Below, one piece after another: positions 8,552-17,488 of a stretch of 64,000 bases of DNA. The stretch spans positions 1-64,000 of the forward strand of contig NZ_FWXD01000005.1 in the NCBI RefSeq assembly GCF_900176275.1, in the 5' to 3' direction. The position numbers and the translations under genes are program-made. The number at the start of each line of letters is the position of its first letter. Position 1 is the first letter of the stretch. The notes under the pieces were generated by a model that was not told where the DNA came from, did no database searches, and saw nothing but the letters and a program-made list of their open reading frames with translations. The DNA comes from Andreprevotia lacus DSM 23236. GTDB taxonomy: Bacteria > Pseudomonadota > Gammaproteobacteria > Burkholderiales > Chitinibacteraceae.

Positions 8552-9199
8552 TCAGGCCGCAGGCCGCACCAGCTTGAAGGCATGGTTCCATTGGCCATCC
8601 AGAAAGCCCGGTATGCACCACAGCATGCACAGCGGCTCGATGGCACGCGCGGCTTCAACGTGGCCCAGGTCCTGCGCATCCCAGCCAAACTGGGTAAGCA
8701 GGCCGCTCACCGTCTGCTTGGCGTGACCATCGTTGCCACAGATGAACATGGTGGGCAGGCCTTCGGCAAACTGCGGGTTGACCATGACCGGGCCGCCCAC
8801 CGAGTTGAATGCCTTGACGAAATTCGCCTCGGGAAACGCATGCTGCAGGATTTCCAGCTGCGAGCGGTTCAGGTCGGTGTAGAAACGCAGCACGCCGTTG
8901 ACCGGCGGGGCGTCGGAAATCGGGTTGGTCACGTCGATCACGGTCTTGCCGGCCAGGTTGGATGCACCGGCCAGCGCCAGCGCATCGAGTGCCACGCTGC
9001 CCTTGACGGCCAGCACCACCACCTCGCCAAAGGTGGCCGCATCGGCAAAATCGCCCACGCTGCTGCCCGGGTGCTCGGCCACCCAGCCGGCCAGCCGCGC
9101 CGGATCACGCGTGCCCAGCCTGACTTCATGGCCGTGCCGGTGAAAACCGGCTGCCAGTATGGTGGCGACGTCGCCCGATCCCAGTACGCCTACTTTCAT
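8552..9199 (-). CDS. NADP-dependent oxidoreductase, F420-dependent reductase family
   Basis: A 215-residue Rossmann protein beginning MKVGVLGSGDVATILAAG, the nucleotide-binding start of NADPH:F420 oxidoreductase-like proteins. TRDPARL follows (basic residues that would favour NADP), then VIDVTNP and FVKAFNSVGG. In non-F420 bacteria, members act on unknown small substrates or serve as NAD(P)-linked reductases. The ATG at 9199 has a strong AAGGAG. It heads a likely two-gene unit with the SnoaL-like gene. Confidence 0.85.
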   Translation of the reverse strand: MKVGVLGSGDVATILAAGFHRHGHEVRLGTRDPARLAGWVAEHPGSSVGDFADAATFGEVVVLAVKGSVALDALALAGASNLAGKTVIDVTNPISDAPPVNGVLRFYTDLNRSQLEILQHAFPEANFVKAFNSVGGPVMVNPQFAEGLPTMFICGNDGHAKQTVSGLLTQFGWDAQDLGHVEAARAIEPLCMLWCIPGFLDGQWNHAFKLVRPAA

Positions 9200-9437
9200 G
9201 CCTTGCTCCTTCACGCGCCTGCCTGCGGCCGGCGCTGTGGCCGGCATCGCGGGCAGGCGCTGCCTGTGATGTTTTATGTGCCGGGCAGCTGCGCCGACGC
9301 TCTGATCAACCCTGCGCGCCAGCGCGCCGCCGGGCGTGGGCCCGGTGGTGGCTGGCGTCATACGCCGGCGTATCAAACGCTAGGGTATACACGAGGCTTT
9401 CTTGATCCGCTAGCTTGCCGCAGGCTTTTGTTGTGAA

Positions 9438-9998
9438 TCAGCGCGCATAAGTGGCGGTGAACGTGGCCGAGGCCAGCGCCTGCTGCGCAATCGCTTTGCT
9501 CAGGCGCTCCGGGCTGTCGTCTGGCTTGGCCGCCAGTTGCTCGACCTTGAGCGCGTAAATGGTGAAGTTGTAGCGGTGCGGCTTGTCGCCGGCCGGCGGG
9601 CAGGCGCCACCCCAATACTGGCTGCCGGCACTGGTCTTGCCCTGCACCGCGCCGGGCGGCAGGCCGTTGCCCTGATAGTCGCCGGCGCCGCTTTTCAGGC
9701 TGCTCACGCTGGCGGGCAGGTTGTACACCACCCAGTGCCACCAGCCGCCCTGCATGGGGGCATCCGGATCATGCACCACCACCGCAAAGCTTTTGGTGCC
9801 AGCCGGTGCGTTCTGCCAGCCCAGATCGGGAGACAGGTTCTGCCCGCGGCAGCCATCGCCATAGGCCACCTGCTTTTGCCCCAGCTTGCTGCCGGCGGGT
9901 ACATCGGTGCTGGTCACGCTGAATTCGGCCGCGTGCGCGGCAGCCAGGCTCAGGCCGAAAGCGGCGCTGCACAGCAGGGAAGAGACGAGATTGCGCAT
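9438..9998 (-). CDS. periplasmic PEBP/YbhB-YbcL family protein
   Basis: A 186-residue phosphatidylethanolamine-binding-protein homologue with a signal peptide (cleavage near AHA-AEF), so it is exported. It has the family ligand-pocket motifs DPDAP, GGWWHWVVYNLP and GGACPPAGDKPHRY. Bacterial members are called Raf-kinase-inhibitor-like proteins and have no settled role. A GGAG precedes the ATG. It appears to be a single gene. Confidence 0.9.
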   Translation of the reverse strand: MRNLVSSLLCSAAFGLSLAAAHAAEFSVTSTDVPAGSKLGQKQVAYGDGCRGQNLSPDLGWQNAPAGTKSFAVVVHDPDAPMQGGWWHWVVYNLPASVSSLKSGAGDYQGNGLPPGAVQGKTSAGSQYWGGACPPAGDKPHRYNFTIYALKVEQLAAKPDDSPERLSKAIAQQALASATFTATYAR

Positions 9999-10198
9999 GG
10001 TGTTTTGCTCCGTGGGGTGGACGGTGCAAATCTAACCGCGCCGCGCGGCGGGCAATCGCCGCTGGCGCGCAGTGTTGCGCTGTTGGCGCTCAATGTGTGC
10101 GGTGGCGCGCCTCGACTGAGGTACTGCCGAATGCAAAGGGTGTTGGCAGCCACAGCAGCAGGTTTGGCAAGGGTGGGCGCACGCCACTGACGAGCATC

Positions 10199-10313
10199 AG
10201 CGAGGCTCCCTCGCGGCGGCGAGGGCGGGGGGTGTGGGATAAATCAGCAAGCGCCGGTGTTCCATTTGCCCAACAACGCGAGCGCCGGGCTATGCCCGGA
10301 GCTTGATGCCGAC
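10199..10313 (+). repeat. R3 G-rich repeat copy
   Basis: Starts CGAGGCTCCCTCGCGGCGG and carries the second hairpin in a changed form (GCCGGGCTATGCCCGG) before GCTTGATG. The interval 9999-10471 has no gene: it holds this copy, the next one and about 180 bases without recognisable features. Confidence 0.75.
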
Positions 10314-10345
10314 ACATGCGCAAGTAACGCTCAATCGGGAAAAAG

Positions 10346-10450
10346 GCGCGGCGGCGAGGGCGGGGGTGTGGAATGAAGCAGGGCGAAGGGCGCTGTTTCG
10401 TTTTCAAAAACCGTTGCGCACCCGGCGGTGCCGGGGGCTTGATGACGGTG
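10346..10450 (+). repeat. R3 G-rich repeat copy, 5' truncated
   Basis: Begins inside the first hairpin of the family (GCGGCGGCGAGGGCGGG), then GTGGAATGAAGCAGGG and CACCCGGCGGTGCCGGG before GCTTGATG. It lies head to tail with the copy at 10199. Confidence 0.7.
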
Positions 10451-10471
10451 GGCGCAACCGCAACGGGCCGA

Positions 10472-11320
10472 TCAGAAACTCGCCCGCAGCGCCGTCGGCG
10501 TCAGCCCGAAGCGCGCGCGGAAGGCCTCGGTAAAGCGCGACGGTGATTGATAGCCGCAGGCCTCGGCAATGCGCGCAATGGCTGCGCCGCCGTGCATCAC
10601 CATACCCAGCGCGCGATCCATGCGGGCGGCGTTGAGGATGTCGCTGAACGAGGTATCTTCATTCACCAGCCGGCGGCGCAAGGTGGCCTCGCTGGTGTTG
10701 AGCTGGCGCGCCACCGCGTCGATGCGCCAATCCTGCGCCGGGTCGCCCGCCACGATCCAGGTCACGCGCTCGCGCCAGCCACCGGGCTCGGCCAGCAGCA
10801 GCTCGCGCGCCACGCCCTGGCGCGCCATGGCCAGCCACAGTGCTTCCCAACGGTGCTCGATCAGTGCGTGATCCAGCTTCGAGACACTGGGCAGCATGAT
10901 CTGCGCCGCGTAGTCGTGCAGCGCCTTGCGGCAGTTGTCGTCCGGGGTGAATACCGGCGTGGCATCGATCTGCTGCGGCAGCACATCGGCATAGCGCTGC
11001 TGAAAGCCCTGCAGCAAGGCGCTGCTGCCGCAAATCACCAGCGCGGCGAAATAGCCGCGCTGCGGGTCGGGCACATTGGTAAAGCCCAGCTCGCTGCCGG
11101 CCGGCACGGCGATCCAGTCGCCGGCGCGGCACACGTGCTCGGCGCCGCGAAACACCAGCCGCTTTTCGCCGGCCAGCACCGCCACCAGGCAGGGAATGAA
11201 ATACGGTGTGCGTTGCACGCGCACCTGGCGGTGAAAGCGGAACAGCGCCGCACCGCCGGAGAAACTGCGCTCGGCCAGATGGCCGGCTTGCAGCAGGGAA
11301 TCGAGTAGGGCCGCGTGCAT
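10472..11320 (-). CDS. AraC-family transcriptional regulator
   Basis: A 282-residue regulator. The N-terminal part (about 1-170) is a cupin-like sensing domain. The C-terminal part (about 185-282) holds two helix-turn-helix motifs with the second-HTH signature IAEACGYQSPSRFTEAFRARFGLTP. The target is unknown. It is transcribed away from the Sel1 gene at 11420, and the two starts lie about 100 bases apart, so that gene may be a target. Confidence 0.9.
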   Translation of the reverse strand: MHAALLDSLLQAGHLAERSFSGGAALFRFHRQVRVQRTPYFIPCLVAVLAGEKRLVFRGAEHVCRAGDWIAVPAGSELGFTNVPDPQRGYFAALVICGSSALLQGFQQRYADVLPQQIDATPVFTPDDNCRKALHDYAAQIMLPSVSKLDHALIEHRWEALWLAMARQGVARELLLAEPGGWRERVTWIVAGDPAQDWRIDAVARQLNTSEATLRRRLVNEDTSFSDILNAARMDRALGMVMHGGAAIARIAEACGYQSPSRFTEAFRARFGLTPTALRASF

Positions 11321-11419
11321 GGATTTACACTGAAAGAATTGAAGGCCGGGCTGTCACATCACCGCAGGCAGATGCGACCAGACTACACAACCCGTCTTTT
11401 ACTTCCAAGCGAGGCCGCC

Positions 11420-12034
11420 ATGCGTGCAATGCATATCGTCCGTGCCGTGCTGCTGGCCACACTGGCCGGCCCGGCGCTCGCCAGCGGCGCGTGGCAGGCC
11501 TATGAGCGCGGCGATTACGTGCGTGCGGCGCAGCTCTACCGGCTGGAAGCCGGCAGTGGCGACCGTCTGGCCGCCTTCAACTACGCGATGATGTTGCGCA
11601 GCGGCCAGGGCATGCCGGCCAATGCCGTTGCGGCGCGTTACTGGCTGGATATCGCCGCGCGTGCCGGACTGGCGCAGGCGCAATACGCGCTGGGCCTGCA
11701 GTATGAAAACGGCGACGGCGCACCGCGCGATCAAGCCGAGGCCACGCGCTGGTTCGAGCGCGCGGCGCGGCAGGGGCACCGCGATGCGCAAGTCAGCCTG
11801 GCCACGCAGTATTTTCTGGGCCGGGGTGCGCCGCACGACATGGTGCTGGCCGCACGCTGGTATCGCAGCGCGGCCGAGGGCGGCGACATGGCCGCGCAAT
11901 ATATCCTTGCCACGCTGTATGAACGCGGCGACGGCGCACCGCGCAATCTGGCGCTGGCACGCTACTGGTACGCCGCCGCCGCGCTGCAGGGCGACCCGGT
12001 GGCGCGGCTGCGCGGGCAGGCGCTGGCGCACTGA
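11420..12034 (+). CDS. secreted Sel1-like repeat protein
   Basis: A 204-residue protein with a signal peptide (MRAMHIVRAVLLATLAGPALASG) followed by about four Sel1-type alpha-alpha repeats. Their hallmarks are A(Q/M)Y.LG..YE.GDGAPRD.A.A..W and closely related blocks at about 36-residue spacing. Such repeats mediate protein-protein contacts in the periplasm. I chose the ATG at 11420 because the signal peptide then starts correctly and a GAGG lies upstream. A TGTCACA-N16-CGAC sequence at 11352-11378 resembles, with one mismatch, the ECF41 promoter noted elsewhere in the window. Confidence 0.85.
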   Translation: MRAMHIVRAVLLATLAGPALASGAWQAYERGDYVRAAQLYRLEAGSGDRLAAFNYAMMLRSGQGMPANAVAARYWLDIAARAGLAQAQYALGLQYENGDGAPRDQAEATRWFERAARQGHRDAQVSLATQYFLGRGAPHDMVLAARWYRSAAEGGDMAAQYILATLYERGDGAPRNLALARYWYAAAALQGDPVARLRGQALAH

Positions 12035-12109
12035 AGCCATCCAGCTGCTGCAGCTTGATGCCTGCGCACGTCGCCCCCAGCTTGCCCTCATCAACCACGG
12101 GAATCCGCC

Positions 12110-12580
12110 ATGAAAATCGTATCCGCCATTGCCGCTGCCGCCGTGTTGCTGGCCTGTGGTCTGGCCCATGCCGAAGAAATCGGCTCGGTCGATACCGCCT
12201 TCCAGCTGTTGGGCCCCGACCACAAGGTGGTGGTCGAAGCCTTCGACGACCCGGCCGTGCAGGGCGTGGCCTGCTATATCTCGCGCGCCAAAAAAGGCGG
12301 GCTGAAAGGCATGGTGGGGCTGGCCAGGGACCCGTCGCGTTTCTCGGTAGCGTGCCGGCAGATTGCGCCGCTCAAGTTCACCCACCCGTTGCCGGCCAAC
12401 GAGGAAGTATTCAGCGTGGGGGCGTCATTCGTGTTCAAGCACGTGCGCGTGGTGCGCATGGTCGACCCCAAGCGCAATGCACTGATCTACCTCACTTATT
12501 CCGACAAACTGATCGACGGCAGCCCCGACAACGCCGTAACTGCCGTGCCGGTGCTGGATCAGAAGATACCGGTGAAGTGA
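12110..12580 (+). CDS. creA: periplasmic CreA family protein
   Basis: A 156-residue exported protein matching CreA. After the signal peptide comes EEIGSVDTAFQLLGPDHK, then VVEAFDDPAVQGVACYISRA with the family cysteine, and DPSRFSVACRQI. The biochemical role of CreA is unknown. In enterobacteria it heads creABCD. Here it sits about 1.1 kb from creD, separated by cysC and repeats and on the opposite strand, so it is not in the same transcript. Confidence 0.92.
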   Translation: MKIVSAIAAAAVLLACGLAHAEEIGSVDTAFQLLGPDHKVVVEAFDDPAVQGVACYISRAKKGGLKGMVGLARDPSRFSVACRQIAPLKFTHPLPANEEVFSVGASFVFKHVRVVRMVDPKRNALIYLTYSDKLIDGSPDNAVTAVPVLDQKIPVK

Positions 12581-12642
12581 CAGGGGCTGTGGTGCAGGGC
12601 GCAATGCGTCTGGCGCGTTGCGCCGCACATGCGCTGCCTTGT

Positions 12643-13254
12643 TCAGTTGCCGCGCTCGAGCGGTAAATGAATCAACACATGGTTCAGCAGTTTCGCCAGG
12701 CTCTGCGGCAGCGGCTCGGTCCCGGTTTCGATCACGCAATCTGCTTGCAGCGGCGCTTCATAGGGTGCGCTGATCCCCGTGAATTCAGTAATCGAGCCAG
12801 CGCGCGCCTGCTTGTACAGCCCTTTGGGATCGCGCCTTTCGCAGGTGGCCAGATCCGCTGCGATGTGAATTTCGTGGAAGGGCAAGCGGCAACATTGCCG
12901 CGCCCGTTCACGGTCTGCGCGATAGGGCGAAATGAACGCCGTGATGCAGATCAGGCCCGCGTCGGCGAACAGCGCTGCAACTTCACCCACACGGCGGATG
13001 TTTTCGCTGCGGTCTTGCGGGCTGAAGCCAAGGTTGGCATTCAAGCCGCGCCGCAGGTTGTCGCCGTCGAGCACGTAGCAGGAATACCCGCGCACCATGA
13101 GTGCTTGTTCCAGCGCCATGGCCAGGCTGGATTTGCCGGAGGCCGACAGCCCGGTCAACCACAGCACCGCACCGCTGTGGCCGTAATGCGCCTGTCGGTC
13201 GGCGGTGGTTGGCTTGTGTGCAACCTCGGTCAGATTATTTTGCATGGACCTCAT
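12643..13254 (-). CDS. cysC: adenylylsulfate (APS) kinase
   Basis: A 203-residue kinase that phosphorylates adenylyl sulfate to PAPS with ATP. It has a Walker [10 protein letters not shown] at about 35-43, the [13 protein letters not shown]-binding segment, and [10 protein letters not shown] with the phospho-acceptor serine region. Sulfurylase (cysDN) and PAPS reductase are not in the window, so it stands alone. It may feed sulfation reactions or assimilation from elsewhere. Two in-frame ATGs (13254 and 13245) are possible. Confidence 0.93.
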   Translation of the reverse strand: MRSMQNNLTEVAHKPTTADRQAHYGHSGAVLWLTGLSASGKSSLAMALEQALMVRGYSCYVLDGDNLRRGLNANLGFSPQDRSENIRRVGEVAALFADAGLICITAFISPYRADRERARQCCRLPFHEIHIAADLATCERRDPKGLYKQARAGSITEFTGISAPYEAPLQADCVIETGTEPLPQSLAKLLNHVLIHLPLERGN

Positions 13255-13386
13255 TGCCCGTCGGCGTTGTCGGCGTCAGCCACCATTCATGGGGGTCGGC
13301 CACCCTCCGGAACCCGTTGATGGTCAACCCTGACTCCTGCGGCACACACAGCAGGTTAGCCGAGACGAGGCCGGGAAATACGTTCC

Positions 13387-13501
13387 GAGCCGCTAACAAA
13401 ACCCAGTGTAGCGGCGCAGGCAAGGCACGCGAAGCGCAGGCAATACAAGGGGAGTACGGCCAGTGAGCATAATGCCGCCAGCAGGGTTTTGTTAGCGGCT
13501 C
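13387..13501 (+). repeat. R1 palindromic repeat, copy c
   Basis: 18-base perfect arms, GAGCCGCTAACAAAACCC at 13387-13404 and its complement at 13484-13501. The interior is close to copy a. The 13255-13734 interval contains this element, an R3 copy and no gene. Confidence 0.85.
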
Positions 13502-13625
13502 TCGGTGCATTGCGCGCTTGGTTGTCCGGATTGTATAGCGGCGGCGGGGCCGTGGAATCAAACAACCCGCAGGGCGTAGCAAGCGGAGCGCTTTGCGCCC
13601 TGCGCGGGCTGCGCACCACTGATGA

Positions 13626-13730
13626 GCGAAAGCGAGGCCCCCGCGCGGGGCGGGGGCGTGGCATCAATCAGGGAGCACCGCTGTTTCAGTCTCGGCAACC
13701 GGTGCCAGGTACCGCAAGTGGGCAGAGCGG
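13626..13730 (+). repeat. R3 G-rich repeat copy, diverged
   Basis: Starts GAGCGAAAGCGAGGCCCCCGCGCGGGGCGGGGGC in sense, then GTGGCATCAATCAGGGAGC, related to the 7661 family. It lies directly downstream of the creD stop on the opposite strand. Confidence 0.6.
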
Positions 13731-13734
13731 GTGC

Positions 13735-15159
13735 TCAGCGCTGCATCCCCAGCGGCACCGGCTCGTGCGGGTTGGCCGGGTCTGCATCGCCGTCATCCGT
13801 GCTGCGGCTCAGGCCATACCAGTTCACCTTGCGGGTAATCACCATCACCACTGCCAGCAGGCCGAACAGCACCAGCGAGCCCATCAGCAGCGCCATGTCC
13901 TCAGACTGCAGGATGCCGAACAGCACGCCATACAAGGCGGCCAGCAGGGCCGAGAAACTCAGGCCGCGTTGCCAGCCGGCCATCACGTGGCTGATGTAGT
14001 AGCCCAGCAGCGCAATGGATGCGCCGGCTGCCAGCCAGTAGGCGGCGGCAAACGGCAGATGCTCGGACAGCGACAGCGTAAGCATGAAGAACAGCGCCAG
14101 CGCAAAGCCCACCAGACCGTATTGCACCGGGTGCACGCGCAGGCGCTTGAGCACTTCGGTCAGGAAGAAAGCGCCAAAGGTCAGCAGCAGGAACAGCTCG
14201 GCATACTTCACCGTGCGCTCAACCAGCGCATAGCGGTCTACCGGGTCCAGCATGCGCACGCCAAAGCTGCCCACGCCCAGTTGCTCGCACTCCTTGTCGG
14301 CAGCGGCGCAGCGCGCCAGCTTTTCGTCGGTCAGGCCGGTGGCCCAGTCATTGGCCTGCCAGGTAGCGCTGAAGCTGTTGTCGGTGGTGTTGCGCTCGGC
14401 CGGGGCCAGCGGGCCGACAAAGCTCGGGTGCGCCCAGTCGCCGCTCAGCGCCAGGCGGTTGGCCTTGGCCACCGGGGTGATGTTGAGCGTTTCGGTGCCC
14501 GACAAGCCCATGTCCAGCGCAAAATCGACCGCTTGCGGCGTTTCCTGCGTGCCACCCTGCAAGGGCGCATTCACGCCGCTGCCCAGCCAGGCCTGCTTGC
14601 TGCCGGGCAGAAAGGCCAGCTTTTGCCCGCCCAGCTGGCCGGCGATGGTGCCGAGACCACGCACGTCGGTCACGCCCACGGTCAGAAACGGCTGGCCCCA
14701 GGCATAGGCATAGCGCTTGCCGTCCACCTCGCCGCGCCGCTCGATATCGGCACGCCCCGGCAAGGTAAAGCGGCCGGTGAGCTTGAGGCCGGATTTGTAC
14801 ACTGGCGCCTGAAAAATGCCGCGCTTGAGCATGTTCACCTGCAGCTTGCCATTCACATCGAGCTGATCGGGCTGCACGATCAGGCGCTGCGCGGTTTCCG
14901 GGCCGGCGGTCCATTCCTTCACCGCCTTGCCGTTCTCGGTGCGCTCGGTCAGTGTCCACTCGGTCACCCAGTAGGGCACCACCAGAAACGGCCCGGTCAG
15001 CGTTTGCGCGTGCGCGGTATGGTCGGCGATTTCGGCCACTACCGATTGCGCGCGTTGCTGTCGCTCGTACACCAGCGAGCGCACCATCGATAGCGCCGCC
15101 ATCAGGATGAGCACCAGCACCCCGATGGCAAACAGTTTGAACGCCAATGCATTTTTCAT
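13735..15159 (-). CDS. creD: inner membrane protein CreD
   Basis: A 474-residue CreD homologue. There is an N-terminal membrane anchor (residues 6-26), a large periplasmic domain with GPFLVVPYWVTEW and NGKLQVNMLKRGIFQAPVY, and a C-terminal block of six membrane segments. CreD is the best-known output of CreBC and affects envelope properties and, in some Gram-negatives, beta-lactam response. The ATG at 15159 follows GGAGAAG, giving the usual MKNxLxxK start. It lies about 110 bases after creC. Confidence 0.93.
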   Translation of the reverse strand: MKNALAFKLFAIGVLVLILMAALSMVRSLVYERQQRAQSVVAEIADHTAHAQTLTGPFLVVPYWVTEWTLTERTENGKAVKEWTAGPETAQRLIVQPDQLDVNGKLQVNMLKRGIFQAPVYKSGLKLTGRFTLPGRADIERRGEVDGKRYAYAWGQPFLTVGVTDVRGLGTIAGQLGGQKLAFLPGSKQAWLGSGVNAPLQGGTQETPQAVDFALDMGLSGTETLNITPVAKANRLALSGDWAHPSFVGPLAPAERNTTDNSFSATWQANDWATGLTDEKLARCAAADKECEQLGVGSFGVRMLDPVDRYALVERTVKYAELFLLLTFGAFFLTEVLKRLRVHPVQYGLVGFALALFFMLTLSLSEHLPFAAAYWLAAGASIALLGYYISHVMAGWQRGLSFSALLAALYGVLFGILQSEDMALLMGSLVLFGLLAVVMVITRKVNWYGLSRSTDDGDADPANPHEPVPLGMQR

Positions 15160-15267
15160 TTTGCTTCTCCTTTGCGGGATCACCCCGGACATCGCCACGA
15201 TGCCGACGGGATATGGAGAAACGGTGGGGGATTGATGGAGCGTGTGTGGGGAGGGTGCGCGCCAGGA

Positions 15268-16689
15268 TCAGGCCGGCAAAGACAAGGTCGCCCGTACCCC
15301 GCCGCCTGGTGCGTTATCCAGCGCCACGCTGCCGCCATGCAGTTCGGCAATGGTGCGCGTCAGCGCCAGCCCCAGCCCGGTGCCCTTGTGCTGGCGCGCC
15401 GGCCCCGGCAGCGAGTAAAAGCGCTCGAACAAGCGCGGCAGCGCGTAGTCGGGGATGGCCGGGCCGTCGTTCCATACCGACAGCTGCCAGCCGCGCTCGT
15501 GCAGCGCAGCGGTGATGCGAATCTCGCCGCCGTCCGGCGTGAAGTCGCAGGCGTTTTGCAGCAGGTTGCGCAGCGCCTGCTCCAGCAAGAAGCGCTCGCC
15601 CGTGACTTGCGCATCCGGCGCGATCTCCACCGTCACGCGGCGTTGCTGCAGTTGCGGCGTCAGCGCCGCCAGCACGGTGTGCGCCAGCGTGGCCAGCGGC
15701 ACCGGCTCGGTCTCGCTCAAGGTATGGCGTGCCTCCAGCCGGGCCAGATCGAGCAAGCGGTCAACGATGGCCTGCATGCGCGCCACTTCGGACTGGATGT
15801 GGCCAACAAAGCGCGCGTGGCTGGCGTCGTCCAGCGGGTCGGCCAGCAGCTCGGCCGAGCCGCGTATGCCGGCCAGCGGCGATTTCAGCTCGTGGGTGAG
15901 CGCATGCACGTATTCCTCCACATAGCGCTTGCCCTCCAGCCGGTCGCGCATTTCGCCCAGCGCCGCCGCCAGCTGGCGCAGCTCGCGGTTGGCGGCAAAG
16001 GCCGGCACCGGGGCGGGCTTGCCGTCGCGCACCTCGTGGGCAAACGCGGTCAGCCGCGCAATGCCGCGCGACAACCACCACGAGAACACCGCGCCGGCCA
16101 GCAGCGCCACCAGCATCAGCAGCAGCCCGGCGCGCCACAGCTTGTCGCGCGCGCGATCGATATACGGTTGCATGGCGGTATTGGGCTTGGCCACGGTGAG
16201 CACGCCCACGATGTGCCCCTGGTCGATGATGGGCGCGGCGACATACATCACCGTCGATTCGGGGTCATACGCGCTCACCGCGCTGGTGCGTGCGCCATAC
16301 TGGCCGCGCAAGGTGAGATACACATCGCGCCACTGCGAATAATCCATGCCCACGGCCGCGCCGCTGGAATCGAGCCGCACGATGCCGTGCGCGTCGGTCA
16401 CATACACGCGCAGATCCAGCTTGGTCTTGTCTTGCCCCCACACGCTGGCGTGCGGCGCACGCTGCAGATAGGCGGCAATCGCCGCAGAAAAGCGCCCCTG
16501 ATCCAGCCGGCCGGCCACGAAATCGGCGCGTATCATCTCGGCCAGCAGGTTGCTGGTGTCTATCATCACTTCCTCGGCCGACTGGCGCACCGCAGGCTTG
16601 ATCTCGTCGCGCACCAGCGTCAGTACATACCAGCCGGTGAGCCCGGCAAACAGGAAGTACCCGAGGAAAATACGCAGGCTGAAGCGCAT
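15268..16689 (-). CDS. creC: sensor histidine kinase CreC
   Basis: A 473-residue inner-membrane kinase. TM1 lies at about 8-26, a periplasmic sensor follows to about 185, TM2 lies at about 187-206, then a HAMP-like linker, the phospho-acceptor His266 in ALTHELKSPLAGI, and an ATPase domain with NLLQNACDF (N box) and GTGLGLAL (G box). It is adjacent to its response regulator: the ATG directly follows the creB stop, and the order creB-creC-creD matches the enterobacterial and Pseudomonas operons. Confidence 0.93.
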   Translation of the reverse strand: MRFSLRIFLGYFLFAGLTGWYVLTLVRDEIKPAVRQSAEEVMIDTSNLLAEMIRADFVAGRLDQGRFSAAIAAYLQRAPHASVWGQDKTKLDLRVYVTDAHGIVRLDSSGAAVGMDYSQWRDVYLTLRGQYGARTSAVSAYDPESTVMYVAAPIIDQGHIVGVLTVAKPNTAMQPYIDRARDKLWRAGLLLMLVALLAGAVFSWWLSRGIARLTAFAHEVRDGKPAPVPAFAANRELRQLAAALGEMRDRLEGKRYVEEYVHALTHELKSPLAGIRGSAELLADPLDDASHARFVGHIQSEVARMQAIVDRLLDLARLEARHTLSETEPVPLATLAHTVLAALTPQLQQRRVTVEIAPDAQVTGERFLLEQALRNLLQNACDFTPDGGEIRITAALHERGWQLSVWNDGPAIPDYALPRLFERFYSLPGPARQHKGTGLGLALTRTIAELHGGSVALDNAPGGGVRATLSLPA

Positions 16690-17402
16690 TACGGCGCACT
16701 CAGCGCATAGCCAAAGCCGCGATGCGTCTCGATCGGGTCGGCCGCTGGCGTGATCTCGCGCAGCTTGGCGCGCAAGGTCTTGATATGGCTGTCTATGGTG
16801 CGCTCGAAGCTGTCCTCGGCCGCTTCGCCCAGCGCATCGAGCAATTGCGCGCGGCTGTACACGCGGCCCGGCTGCGCCAGCAGCAGCGCCAGCACATTGT
16901 ATTCGGCCGGCGTCAGCGCCAGCCGCCGCCCCTGATAACTGATACGCCGCCCGGCCACATCATGCTCGAAACGCGCACCGGCCGTACTGGCCTCCCCTGT
17001 CACGGCAGACACTGCAGCTGGCGCGGCCGGCCGCACCCGCTTGAGGATGGTCTTGACCCGCGCCGCTACCTCGCGCGGGCTGAACGGCTTCACCACATAA
17101 TCATCCGCCCCCAGCTCCAGCCCCACGATGCGGTCCACCTCGTCTGCCCGCGCGGTGAGCAGCAGTACCGGCAGCTCCGAACTGCGCCGCAAGCGCCGCA
17201 ACAGCTCCAGCCCGCTGCCATCGGGCAGGCCGATATCGAACACCGCCAGATCAAAGCCCCCCGCCGCCAGCAACGCCTCGGCCTGCGATACCAGACTCAC
17301 CCACTGCACCTGCATGCCCTCGCGCTGCAGCGCAAACTGCAAGGTGTCGGCAATGGCGGCTTCGTCTTCGAGCAAGAGGATGGCGGGCGGGTTGGACATC
17401 AA
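16689..17402 (-). CDS. creB: response regulator CreB
   Basis: A 237-residue OmpR-family regulator with the phospho-acceptor Asp56 in AVFDIGLPDG, the conserved lysine in DDYVVKPFS, and a C-terminal winged-helix domain ending THRGFGYALS. It is first of creB-creC-creD, and its stop overlaps or abuts creC. Its targets in other bacteria carry a TTCAC direct repeat (cre tag). I did not find one before creD here. Confidence 0.92.
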   Translation of the reverse strand: MMSNPPAILLLEDEAAIADTLQFALQREGMQVQWVSLVSQAEALLAAGGFDLAVFDIGLPDGSGLELLRRLRRSSELPVLLLTARADEVDRIVGLELGADDYVVKPFSPREVAARVKTILKRVRPAAPAAVSAVTGEASTAGARFEHDVAGRRISYQGRRLALTPAEYNVLALLLAQPGRVYSRAQLLDALGEAAEDSFERTIDSHIKTLRAKLREITPAADPIETHRGFGYALSAP

Positions 17403-17488
17403 GATGACCCCGGCGGGCGATGCAGGTTATAAATGACCGGCCCATGATGCCAGACTTGGCACACCAACTCACCCCGAGAGCGCGACCG

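Noticed and set aside
13489-16710. Long open frames on the plus strand opposite creD and creC (over 500 codons each)
   Set aside because: They are antisense shadows of high-GC genes: low-complexity Gln/Arg/Ala/His composition, no ribosome sites, no domains, while the minus-strand frames are clear creD and creC.
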